Source of the DNA: Thalassolituus alkanivorans
GTDB lineage: Bacteria > Pseudomonadota > Gammaproteobacteria > Pseudomonadales > Oceanobacteraceae
Direction of reading: 5' to 3'
NCBI RefSeq assembly: GCF_020447205.1
Contig: NZ_JAJAEL010000005.1
Location: 62,001 to 126,000, forward strand
DNA length: 64,000 nucleotides
The notes beneath the pieces are model-generated. The model did not search any database. It had not been told where the DNA came from and was given only the letters and a program-made list of their open reading frames with translations. Below, piece after piece: positions 41,345-49,277 of this stretch (position 1 is the first letter of the stretch; each line of letters opens with the position of its first letter). A program made the position numbers and the translations under genes.

Positions 41345-42426
41345 CTCAGGGTAGTATTTTTTATCTTGTTGGTATTCATGGTTCCGGAAAATCCAGGGTA
41401 TGTGGATATTTAGCAGAGGCAGGCGCCTCGTATGCTCATGTGAAAACGTCGGAGTGCTTGCTAAAATTTATTCAGGCGAATGGTATTCCGGATTATAAGC
41501 ACTTTAATAGCCTCGACACGTATGACAGAGATATTTTAGTACGTGATTTTCATGGATCTCTGCGGGCATATAAGAGTATGTTTGAAATTTCATTTCTTGA
41601 TGGGCATATACTTTTTCCTGATTCTCAAGGAGGGTATTTGCATGCTATGCCAGATGCTAATAATGGTGTGGCGAACGGTTTAGTATATGTTCATTGTCTG
41701 TCGGGCGTTGTTATTTCAAATATTGGGAGAGATAACGATAGAGAGTCAAGAAAAAGACCGGACTATACCGTTGATGCTCTCCAGGCGTGGGCTGAGAACG
41801 AGTTTGTGTCTGCGGAGTCGCATGCTATTAAAAATAATATAGATTTTGGCGTAATTTTTAATGATGGTTACAGCCTTGCGTCGTTTGATGACATCGCGTG
41901 GCTCAATAAATACTACATTTCTTCAAGCGCCAGGTTACGCACTCTGTATCTTGAGCAATTCAACTCCAGACTGAAGCCCTCGGAGCTAAGAGCGATGCAT
42001 TATCGCCTTGGACTTATTATGCGGGAAGGCTTTGAACATAAAACAGGTATCGATGTTTCTGTATGTTCCGGGGTTATCGTTCCAAGGTCTGGCCGGTTTC
42101 TTGGGTATGGATTTTTCAGTGGTACTGATGAAGTTTTGATTGAATTCGGAGGAGGTGATTATAACGAGTGTATAGGAAAGACTGTCGTTGTTATTGATTC
42201 GGTCGTTGATGCCGGAAGTACTGCTTCGGAAGTTATCAAGGCCTTATTATCTGCCGGAGTAACAAATATTCATTTTGTATGTGCGGCTATAAATATCAAG
42301 TCCCTTGATGTTATAAGCAGCTTTCCTGATACCGTATCGTTTCATTGTATTGGATTTTCTAATAAAGAAGTACGTCCTGTAGGTCAGGGAGATATGGGGG
42401 CTCGGTTATACGGTACGGCTGGATAA
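41341..42426 (+). CDS. NMP-kinase-like P-loop domain fused to a UPRT-like phosphoribosyltransferase
   Basis: A 361-residue two-domain protein. Residues 1-180 form a P-loop kinase-like fold: GIHGSGKS at 11-18, FLDGHI at 85-90 and a basic lid-like RDNDRESRKRPD at 130-141. Residues about 195-361 resemble uracil phosphoribosyltransferase: VPRSGRFLG near 248, PRPP loop VIDSVVDAGST at 284-294, and GQGDMGARLYGT at 348-359, parallel to the GLGDAGDRxFGT end of UPRT that binds uracil. The domains suggest making a nucleoside monophosphate from a base and PRPP, then phosphorylating it. Translationally coupled to the radical SAM gene. Functions are inferred from motifs. Confidence 0.8.
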   Translation: MTQGSIFYLVGIHGSGKSRVCGYLAEAGASYAHVKTSECLLKFIQANGIPDYKHFNSLDTYDRDILVRDFHGSLRAYKSMFEISFLDGHILFPDSQGGYLHAMPDANNGVANGLVYVHCLSGVVISNIGRDNDRESRKRPDYTVDALQAWAENEFVSAESHAIKNNIDFGVIFNDGYSLASFDDIAWLNKYYISSSARLRTLYLEQFNSRLKPSELRAMHYRLGLIMREGFEHKTGIDVSVCSGVIVPRSGRFLGYGFFSGTDEVLIEFGGGDYNECIGKTVVVIDSVVDAGSTASEVIKALLSAGVTNIHFVCAAINIKSLDVISSFPDTVSFHCIGFSNKEVRPVGQGDMGARLYGTAG

Positions 42427-42510
42427 CGTTGTTAGCTGCTTTGCCGCCTTGCCTGATACTGTTTTGCTACCCGCGCTTTTCGGCGTGATGCTTTTGTTAA
42501 GGCTAATTTA

Positions 42511-43068
42511 ATGATCCGCCTCCACGCCTCAAACAAGCTGTTTGAAAAGCTGCCGCTGAACGAAGACGGTATGCTTTATCTGACTCCTAATACACATTCT
42601 CTGTATCAACAAGCAGCGCTTGATAATAATCCGTTAAGCGGCTGGCACGGCCATCTGGTCGATTTTGATGGTTATGACTGTGTGTTTTTTGTTCATGACG
42701 AAACACGTTTCTCGTTGTTTCTGCCGGCGTTAACCAAGCCTGATTTTGCTGAGCTGAATGATCTTTTTATCTATGTATTTATGAACACCTTGCTGAAGTG
42801 CGGGGCAGATGATCGTCATATGACCACAGCGCAGTAGTGCCTGCGCCCGTTGCAGGTTGATACTCAGTGCAACCGTTCGGTGCAGGGCACCCTTAACCGG
42901 GTGAAGTTTGAGGTTGAATGCATGCTGGAGGATGAGTCGGTCGATTTAGCTGACGTCGCAGGCTACAGCGTTGGTGCCTGGCTGTCGGATACGCCGCGTA
43001 ATATCAAAGGCAAGGGGATGCTCTGGCCGGATCGGGCGATGCTGAAGCTGTTGGAAAGTCTGGATTAA
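42511..43068 (+). pseudogene. DUF6933-like gene interrupted by an in-frame amber codon
   Basis: Two ORFs in the same frame, 42511-42837 and a downstream open part to 43068, read as one protein of about 185 residues broken only by TAG at 42835-42837. The first part has SLYQQAALDNNPLSGWHGHLVDFDG and the second CNRSVQGTLNRVKFEVE and the MLWPDRAML end; together they match the DUF6933 layout, in which the break falls at a Gln-Gln pair before LRP. A CAG to TAG change would explain it. It is either a recent nonsense mutation or a suppressible stop. Function of the family is unknown. Confidence 0.75.
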
Positions 43069-43131
43069 GACAGGTTGTTACCGCTTGCCGGCATCCCTAC
43101 AATGGGCGTCAAATTGATTAAGGAAGGTAAC

Positions 43132-43521
43132 ATGTCCAAAAACTTCGAAGCTCAGGGAATCATCCATTCCATCGACGAAACCCGTTCTTACGGTGCCAAT
43201 GGTTTTACCAAACGTGAGTTTGTGATCAAGCTGACCGGCGATGGCGAGAAGCCGGAGTACCCTAATTACGTCGCACTGGAGCTTCTGAAAGATAAGTGTG
43301 CGCTGATGGATGCTTACCGCGTTGGCGAAGAGGTGGTGGTGCATTTCAATCTGTCCGGTCGTCTGTGGGCCAAGCCGGGTAACCCGGAAAAATGCTTTAC
43401 CAGCCTGCAGGCATGGCGTATTGAGCGTGCCGGTGCTGAAGGTTCTGCTCCGTCGGCTGGGGCAGATTATGATCAGTTCGCGCAGACCATGCCAAACTAC
43501 GATGATGATGTGCCGTTCTGA
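43132..43521 (+). CDS. DUF3127-like protein with SSB-type acidic tip
   Basis: A 129-residue protein with an OB-fold-like domain (about 1-100: IIHSIDETRSYGANGFTKREFVIK, then ALELLKDKCALMDAYRVGEEVVVHFNLSGR) and a disordered linker ending PNYDDDVPF. DUF3127 proteins occur in phages and Bacteroidetes. The last residues copy the SSB C-terminal tip (DDDIPF) that binds repair proteins. The ATG at 43132 follows AAGGTAAC and gives the conserved start. It may bind ssDNA or compete for SSB partners; this is inferred. Confidence 0.75.
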   Translation: MSKNFEAQGIIHSIDETRSYGANGFTKREFVIKLTGDGEKPEYPNYVALELLKDKCALMDAYRVGEEVVVHFNLSGRLWAKPGNPEKCFTSLQAWRIERAGAEGSAPSAGADYDQFAQTMPNYDDDVPF

Positions 43522-43556
43522 GTATCGGCCTCCCGCTGAATAAACGAATCTGAAAA

Positions 43557-43586
43557 GGCGCAGCCATTTGGCTGCGCTTTTTTTTA
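43557..43586 (+). terminator. Rho-independent terminator
   Basis: GCGCAGCC-ATTT-GGCTGCGC then eight T. It ends the DUF3127 transcript 37 bases past its stop. Confidence 0.9.
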
Positions 43587-43742
43587 ACCTCTTGCTGTTG
43601 GCAGTGTATTGCCTGTCAGCCTTCAGTTTTTTGCCAACTACGCCACCGACAGGGGTTTTCCGGCCTTTATTCTCTCCGGTTTGAACCTTACCCCGGTGTA
43701 CGGGCGTGCGCACAATAGCCGCTTTTCTGCCGGAGTGGTTGT

Positions 43743-44594
43743 ATGGCAAACAGGGCGCTGACGTTATTCACCATTAATATGTCGCATTACAGCGAGAAAA
43801 TCCGCTGGCTGCTCGACTATGAAGAGATTCCCTATCAGGAAATTGCGCTGACGCCGGCGCTGCATACTGTACCGATGTGGCTGAAAGGGCGGCGCGCGCA
43901 GACCACGGTGCCGTTACTGCAAAGCGGTAAAACCTGCATTCAGGACAGCCCACGCATTGTTAACTGGCTGGCCGGGCATCACAGCCCGCTGGACAGTATG
44001 CCCAGCGAAAAACAGCAGGAAATACTGGCCATTCAGCAACGTTTTGATGCCATTGGTAAGCCCATTGCGCGTTATTTATATCTGCCGGGTTTTGCCCATG
44101 ATGCCTTAATCCGCACCATCTGGACGCAGTTTGCAAAACCCTGGGAACGGCGTTTTATTACGCTGGCGTACCCACTGATTAAACCGGCATTCAGAATTAA
44201 ATTGCGTATTTATCCGCGTGCGGTGACGCAGGCAGAGCAGCTGATTAATGCTGAAATCCGCTGGCTGGAGCAGCGCTTGCAGCAGCTGGAGCAAGGTGAA
44301 CAGGAAAAAGGGCAGCCCAAAAAAGGGCAAAAGGAAAAGCAGGGAAGGCAGAGCAAGAAATGCCGTTATCTGGTAGGCGATGCATTTTCGTTTGCCGATA
44401 TTGCCGCAGCGGCCATTCTGGCGCCGCTGGCCTGTCCACGTGAACATCCTATTTACGGTGAAGCAGAATTCCGCGCCAAAATGGCCGGGCCGGCGCAGCA
44501 ATGGGCTGACAGTCCGGCGCTGCAGTGGGTGCGTGATATCTATGCAGAACACCGCGGTAAGGTCTGGGCAAAATTGCCGGCTAAGGCTGCTTAA
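43743..44594 (+). CDS. Glutathione S-transferase-like protein
   Basis: A 283-residue protein. The N-terminal thioredoxin-like domain (about 1-85) has LFTINMSHYSEKIRWLLDYEEIPY, and DSPRIVNWLA matches the E/QS-type glutathione contact. The C-terminal helical domain (about 95-283) holds a Lys/Gln/Gly-rich insertion (EQGEQEKGQPKKGQKEKQGR, about 184-203) before YLVGDAFSFADIAAAA. In place of the usual catalytic Ser/Cys the SHYS segment offers candidates. The substrate is unknown. Confidence 0.75.
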   Translation: MANRALTLFTINMSHYSEKIRWLLDYEEIPYQEIALTPALHTVPMWLKGRRAQTTVPLLQSGKTCIQDSPRIVNWLAGHHSPLDSMPSEKQQEILAIQQRFDAIGKPIARYLYLPGFAHDALIRTIWTQFAKPWERRFITLAYPLIKPAFRIKLRIYPRAVTQAEQLINAEIRWLEQRLQQLEQGEQEKGQPKKGQKEKQGRQSKKCRYLVGDAFSFADIAAAAILAPLACPREHPIYGEAEFRAKMAGPAQQWADSPALQWVRDIYAEHRGKVWAKLPAKAA

Positions 44595-44609
44595 GTTTTA
44601 CTGCTTCTG

Positions 44610-45092
44610 TCACTCTGGGTTGGCTGCTTTGCCGGCCGTTTTGTCGGTGGCTTTGTCAGTAGCTGCGGGCAAGCGCCCGTCGGGCGAATACCCCACGGCC
44701 AGCTGATCCAGTGTCACCCGGCTGAAGCGCTCCAGTACCAGCGCTTCGGCTTCCTGCAATACATCGGTAATCGCGCCGTTTACCGCCTGTTCTATCGGGC
44801 AGGCGGTGTGTTCGTCGGTCAGACCGATGGTAAATAACGAGCTTTCTTTCAGTGCGCGGTGAATATCCTGCAGCGTAATGTCGACCAGCGGTGTGGCCAG
44901 TTGCCAGCCACCACCGTGGCCTTTGCCCGAGCTTACATAGCCTTCGGCTTTCAGAATCGCCATGGTGCGCCTTACCACCACCGGGTTGGTGTGCAGCATC
45001 TGCGCAATCTGGTCCGATGTCAGCGGAGCGGTCTGGTAATGCATATGAACCAGTACGTGCAGCATGCGTGACAGGCGGCTGTCTTTTCTCAT
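44610..45092 (-). CDS. Rrf2-family regulator lacking the Fe-S cysteines
   Basis: A 160-residue Rrf2 protein. The winged helix-turn-helix has LTSDQIAQMLHTNPVVVRRTMAILKAEGYV (about 24-53) and KGHGGGWQLA (about 57-66). Iron-sulfur Rrf2 members carry three cysteines; only one is seen here, in HTACPIEQ, so it resembles YwnA/CymR-like thiol or small-molecule sensors. The start at 45092 drops 20 residues unlike the family. Divergent from the oxidoreductase at 45237, which it likely controls. The C-terminal tail (TDKATDKTAGKA) is repetitive. Confidence 0.82.
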   Translation of the reverse strand: MRKDSRLSRMLHVLVHMHYQTAPLTSDQIAQMLHTNPVVVRRTMAILKAEGYVSSGKGHGGGWQLATPLVDITLQDIHRALKESSLFTIGLTDEHTACPIEQAVNGAITDVLQEAEALVLERFSRVTLDQLAVGYSPDGRLPAATDKATDKTAGKAANPE

Positions 45093-45146
45093 GATGTATC
45101 CGTGATGTGAGTGGCGATGGCTGATGGCGCATATTCTACGCGGTTT

Positions 45147-45173
45147 TATCATGACACATTAAAAGTATCATGA
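45147..45173. promoter_or_regulatory. Candidate Rrf2 operator
   Basis: Two direct TATCATGA copies (45147-45154 and 45166-45173) lie in the 144-bp gap between the divergent regulator and flavoprotein genes, 19 bases apart. Function inferred from position. Confidence 0.35.
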
Positions 45174-45236
45174 GTTGATTTTCTCATCTTAAGTAACTTA
45201 TATTGTTTCGTGAGTGAATGAGACGGAGGAAATGTC

Positions 45237-46196
45237 ATGACGCACGCAACTCACCCACAAAACAGCCATACCTTTAACATTCAGACCCGTACGCCGGACA
45301 TCTACGATTGCCTGATCATCGGCGGCAGCTTTGCCGGTTTATCGGCGGCGCTGCAACTGGCCCGCGGCCAGCGTCAGGTGCTGATTCTTGATGCCGGGGA
45401 AACACGCAACCGTTTTGCCGAAGCATCCCACGGCTTTTTCACCCTCGATGGTGTCTCTCCGGCCGAGGTACGTCAGCGCGCGCTTGAACCCTTGCTGGCC
45501 TACCCAACGGTCAGCCTGCGTCAGACCCGCGTCACGGCGGCACGCAAGAGCGAAGAGGGCTTTGTGCTGCAAAGTGACGATGGCCAGGAGGTAAAAGGGC
45601 GAACCTTAATTCTGGCGACGGGTGTGGCCGATCAGCTGCCGGATATTCCGGGTCTGAAAGAGCGCTGGGGTAAAAGCGTAATTCACTGCCCCTACTGCCA
45701 CGGTTATGAACTGCGTGGTCAGCCGATTGCCGTTCTGGCTGGTTCAGCGCATTCGGCGATGCAGGCCGCGATGTTGCCGGACTGGGGGCCGACTACGTAT
45801 TTCACGCAGGGCGATTTCGAGCCGGACGATGACCTTCTGCCGGTTCTGATACGGCGTGGCGTCGTCATTGAGCGCACGCCGATCGTTGCTATTGAAGGAG
45901 AGGGTGATGCGGTGTCAGCTGTACGTCTGGCCGATGGTCGCCGTATTGCGGTCGGCGCCGTTTATGTGGCGCCGCAAACTCAGATTGCGCAGGCACTGGT
46001 TGAGCAATTGGGGCTCGCTACCGAAGAGGCACCCACCGGGCTGATGATCAGCGCCGATGCCATGCGCCAGACCAGCGTGCCGGGTGTGTTTGCCGCCGGT
46101 GATACGGCAATGCCAATGCATAATGCCACGCTGGCTTCCGCATCCGGTGTAATGGCCGGAGTAGCGGCGCATCGCTACTTAATTTTTAACCAGTAA
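45237..46196 (+). CDS. Thioredoxin-reductase-like flavoprotein (NAD(P)/FAD-dependent)
   Basis: A 319-residue pyridine nucleotide-disulfide oxidoreductase. FAD site GGSFAGLSAALQLARG (about 29-44); the redox pair is C151 and C154 in HCPYCHGYE; the C-terminal FAD motif is GVFAAGDTAMPMH. The Rossmann motif near residue 165 is degenerate (VLAGSAHSAMQA), so cofactor preference is uncertain. Members pair with Rrf2 or Ars-type regulators and may reduce a thioredoxin-like partner; no such partner is adjacent. Confidence 0.85.
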   Translation: MTHATHPQNSHTFNIQTRTPDIYDCLIIGGSFAGLSAALQLARGQRQVLILDAGETRNRFAEASHGFFTLDGVSPAEVRQRALEPLLAYPTVSLRQTRVTAARKSEEGFVLQSDDGQEVKGRTLILATGVADQLPDIPGLKERWGKSVIHCPYCHGYELRGQPIAVLAGSAHSAMQAAMLPDWGPTTYFTQGDFEPDDDLLPVLIRRGVVIERTPIVAIEGEGDAVSAVRLADGRRIAVGAVYVAPQTQIAQALVEQLGLATEEAPTGLMISADAMRQTSVPGVFAAGDTAMPMHNATLASASGVMAGVAAHRYLIFNQ

Positions 46197-46252
46197 CGGC
46201 GCACGGTTATTTAAATAAAGTTTATACAGCACGATCAAAAACAGAGCAGCCG

Positions 46253-47968
46253 TCAGAGACTGACGGCCTGCTCCCAGCCTTTAATACGGATTTCGCTGTC
46301 GGAAATCTGCAGGTCTTGCGGTTCCAGCACATTTTCACCAAAACAGTAGCGCGGTTTAATCTTCCCGGCGGTCATATTCTGATCGTAATCCTGTGCCTGT
46401 TGCTGAATAAATTCATTGCGTGACAGATAGTCTTTCCAGCGCTGCGGACCGTATTTATGTGCCAGTAATTTATGCGTTTGCTGCGGGCTGACAAAAAATC
46501 CGGAGGCGTTATTACCGCCAAAACCTTTGGCATTAATAAAGGCTAACGGCATTTTTTCGGCATTAATCGGCTGGTGCTGCAGCAGAATATTCAGCCCCTG
46601 CTGGTGCACATCGTCGGCAATTTCGGTGGTCGTGGTAATACCGGGAATCATATGGTTAGCCCAGCTGCCGAGGCTCATCAATAACTGGTCGGCGGAGGCG
46701 GCGGCAATGGAGTGGCCGAGGTGTGCTTTAACGGCGGTTACCGGCCAGTTCTGGATATTAAAGGCGCCGGCCAGTTTGCTGAAAATATGCGACTCTGTTG
46801 TACGGTTCGCTGGCGTACTGCTGCCGTGGGCCTGAACAAAAGAGCCATGACGCAGGGCATCTTCACCCAGCCAGCGGCGGGCTTCGGCCATGGCTTTGCC
46901 CATGGTCAGGTAGTTGCCGACACCGGGGTTGGATATGGATTTTTTATAACCGTCGGCATTTACAAATACATCACCTACCGCGGCATGAATGGTCAGGCCT
47001 AATTCCAGTGCTAATTCATCATCACAGAGCACAAAAAACTGCGCAGATTCGGCGATGGTAAAACCACCGTTATGGCCAAACGGGCGGCTTGCCCGGCGGA
47101 AATCAGGAGTTTGTCCGGTATTTAAACCGTCTAAGTCGCGTAATTTCTGTTCGGTAATCAACGCCGTCATGGCGCTGTAACCTTCGACAATTTCCGGCGT
47201 GAGTGGCGCTTCGCTGTTACCGACAATCACCAGCCGGCGGCGGCCACTCTGAATATCATCCAGTGCGACTTTTAAATTGTATAAAAAGGTAGCGCAGGCA
47301 CCGACCATACTGCCGGTGGCACCGACATTACCCAGTACATAGGCGTTAATAAAATCGGCGGGCATTTCGCTCAGGCCCAGCGCACATTGTTTGGAACTGG
47401 TGCGCTTGCCCAGCAGGGAAGATTGCAGCATGCCACCGTGGCCATTACCGTCGAGCTGACCCATGGCAGAGCCGGCATAAACGGCGATTTCGTCAGGCTG
47501 TAAACGCTGGCGGATAGCATCCCAGTTCATACCCAGCTGGCCCAGAGCGTCGGAGGCGGCATAGACCGCCATCTGCAGTCCGCGGGGATGATGGTGTGAT
47601 GGGTACAGCGCGGCCGGGTCAAAGCCTTTGGGTGTTTGTCCGGCGCTCTGTACCGCCAGGCGCTTATGGCTTAAACGCCAGCAGGGAGTGCCATCGCTGT
47701 CGGTAAATGGCTGGTGAAAAGGTACGGCACTGGCATCCCAGTCAATATTGTCCCAGCCGCGTACCAGAGTGCCGTTGATGATCTGTTCACGCCAGACAGC
47801 ATCGCCGTTCAGTGGCAGGTTCATGCTTTGTGCCAGAGCATTCAGGGTGGCCTGTTGCTGTTGGCTGCCCAGCTCATCCAGAACCAGACGCTTATAGGCG
47901 TGGTGTGCCGAACTGCGGCCCGCAGCGTTAATGCCACCAAAGGCGGTAATAACGGCCAGTTTTCTCAT
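46253..47968 (-). CDS. fabY: Beta-ketoacyl-ACP synthase, FabY-like
   Basis: A 571-residue thiolase-fold synthase. The N-terminus KLAVITAFGGINAAGRSSAHHAYKR and the long early region match FabY of Pseudomonas, which makes acetoacetyl-ACP to start fatty acid synthesis. The active site includes VGACATFLYN (nucleophile Cys), QAHGSSTP and VKAHLGHSIAAAS (histidines). The start at 47968 follows AGGAGAGCAATC and has the family N-terminus; a longer frame to 48205 overlaps the divergent regulator. It is slightly shorter than the 634-residue P. aeruginosa protein. Confidence 0.82.
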   Translation of the reverse strand: MRKLAVITAFGGINAAGRSSAHHAYKRLVLDELGSQQQQATLNALAQSMNLPLNGDAVWREQIINGTLVRGWDNIDWDASAVPFHQPFTDSDGTPCWRLSHKRLAVQSAGQTPKGFDPAALYPSHHHPRGLQMAVYAASDALGQLGMNWDAIRQRLQPDEIAVYAGSAMGQLDGNGHGGMLQSSLLGKRTSSKQCALGLSEMPADFINAYVLGNVGATGSMVGACATFLYNLKVALDDIQSGRRRLVIVGNSEAPLTPEIVEGYSAMTALITEQKLRDLDGLNTGQTPDFRRASRPFGHNGGFTIAESAQFFVLCDDELALELGLTIHAAVGDVFVNADGYKKSISNPGVGNYLTMGKAMAEARRWLGEDALRHGSFVQAHGSSTPANRTTESHIFSKLAGAFNIQNWPVTAVKAHLGHSIAAASADQLLMSLGSWANHMIPGITTTTEIADDVHQQGLNILLQHQPINAEKMPLAFINAKGFGGNNASGFFVSPQQTHKLLAHKYGPQRWKDYLSRNEFIQQQAQDYDQNMTAGKIKPRYCFGENVLEPQDLQISDSEIRIKGWEQAVSL

Positions 47969-48166
47969 GATTGCTCTCCTGATAACGCAGGCCCGGCGGG
48001 GTAAAACGTCTGCCGGGCGGACAAATGGGGAATAAGGCCATTGTAGGAGTGCATTCTGCTTAGCTATTAGGATACTCTGGACAAATATGGTGACAAAAAA
48101 GACGTTATTGCAGAGCAAAGGGCACAGCAGTGTTGCAGCCTCTGTTAAGTGAATGTTGCCCTTGCT

Positions 48167-48190
48167 GTTTAAGGAGCCGTTTAAGGAGCC
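48167..48190 (+). repeat. Tandem 12-bp repeat carrying two ribosome sites
   Basis: Exact tandem copies of GTTTAAGGAGCC at 48167-48178 and 48179-48190, directly before the AraC-family start at 48194. Each copy holds AAGGAG; the proximal one has the usual spacing. Confidence 0.85.
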
Positions 48191-48193
48191 GAA

Positions 48194-49180
48194 ATGATCC
48201 GCCATGTCACCCTGCTGGCCATGGGCCAGATGCTCAGTTCCAGTGTTGCTATTCCGCTGGAAATGCTTGAGGCCACACGGGCGCGATTACGTCTGGCGCG
48301 CGATCCGCGTGCGGTGTTTCAGGTAGACGTGGTGGCACAGCAATTACAGCCGCTGACCATGCTGGGTGGTTTTCAGATCCGCCCGAGCAAAATTCTGGAT
48401 GAAGTTGAACACACCGATTTAATTGTGGTGCCGGCACTGTGGCGTAACCCAAAACCGCAACTGGCGCAGCAGGCCGATACCATTGCCTGGCTGGCGCGTC
48501 AGTATCGAGCCGGTGCCAGCATTATTGCCATTGGTACCGGCGTTTGTTTGCTGGCAGAGGCCGGACTGCTGGATGGCAAGCCGGCCACCACACACTGGCA
48601 TTATCTGGATCAGTTCGCGCGCGATTACCCCAAAGTAAAATTGCAGCGCCAGCATCTGCTGACACAGGATGGCCGGCTGTATTGTGCGGCCAGTGTGAAT
48701 TCCGGTGCCGATTTAATGGTGCATTTTATTGGTCTGCAATATGGCCGTGAGCTGGCGTTGCAGGTAGAGCAGCAGTTCTCGCCGGAAGTACGTAATCCCT
48801 TTGAGAAAAAAGTCTTTTACGCCGATCAGGCGCATCAGCACCCCGATGAAGTAATAGCCTTAGCGCAAACCTGGCTGCAGCAAAATGTGCAGAAACCATT
48901 GTTGTTAAGTCAGCTGGCGGCTGATGCCGGTTTAAGTGAGCGCCAGTTTGACCGGCGCTTTCGTGCAGTTACCGGTACCACACCGACGCAATATCTGCAG
49001 AAATTACGCTGTGACAATGCCCGCGATTTATTGCAGAACTCCAATCTGAGTGTGGCCGATATCGCCGCCGCCGTGGGGTATAACGACGGTGGTTATTTTA
49101 CCCGGATTTTCCGCCGGCTGGCCGGGCAGACGCCGGCAGAATACCGCAAAAAAGTGCGGGCCAAGTTGTTCAGTAGCTGA
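48194..49180 (+). CDS. GlxA-type AraC-family regulator
   Basis: A 328-residue regulator. Residues about 1-190 form a DJ-1/PfpI-like domain with AIGTGVCLLAEAGLLDGKPATTHW (about 116-139) carrying the class-I amidotransferase-like Cys. Residues about 225-325 are an AraC HTH pair: LSQLAADAGLSERQFDRRFRA and VADIAAAVGYNDGGYFTRIFRR. It is divergent from fabY and may control it. Two tandem copies of GTTTAAGGAGCC sit just before the ATG, doubling the ribosome site. Confidence 0.85.
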   Translation: MIRHVTLLAMGQMLSSSVAIPLEMLEATRARLRLARDPRAVFQVDVVAQQLQPLTMLGGFQIRPSKILDEVEHTDLIVVPALWRNPKPQLAQQADTIAWLARQYRAGASIIAIGTGVCLLAEAGLLDGKPATTHWHYLDQFARDYPKVKLQRQHLLTQDGRLYCAASVNSGADLMVHFIGLQYGRELALQVEQQFSPEVRNPFEKKVFYADQAHQHPDEVIALAQTWLQQNVQKPLLLSQLAADAGLSERQFDRRFRAVTGTTPTQYLQKLRCDNARDLLQNSNLSVADIAAAVGYNDGGYFTRIFRRLAGQTPAEYRKKVRAKLFSS

Positions 49181-49277
49181 AACAGGCTGTTTGGGATAAC
49201 GACTTTAATAATACGGTCATCCTTTCCATTTCTATTGTAATCTTGAGCCCGTCAGAGAAATTACTTTATGGATAAAA

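Noticed and set aside
42427-42510. Possible recombination (att) site at the end of the island
   Set aside because: No tRNA gene, integrase or repeat of the segment was found at the other end near 32000.
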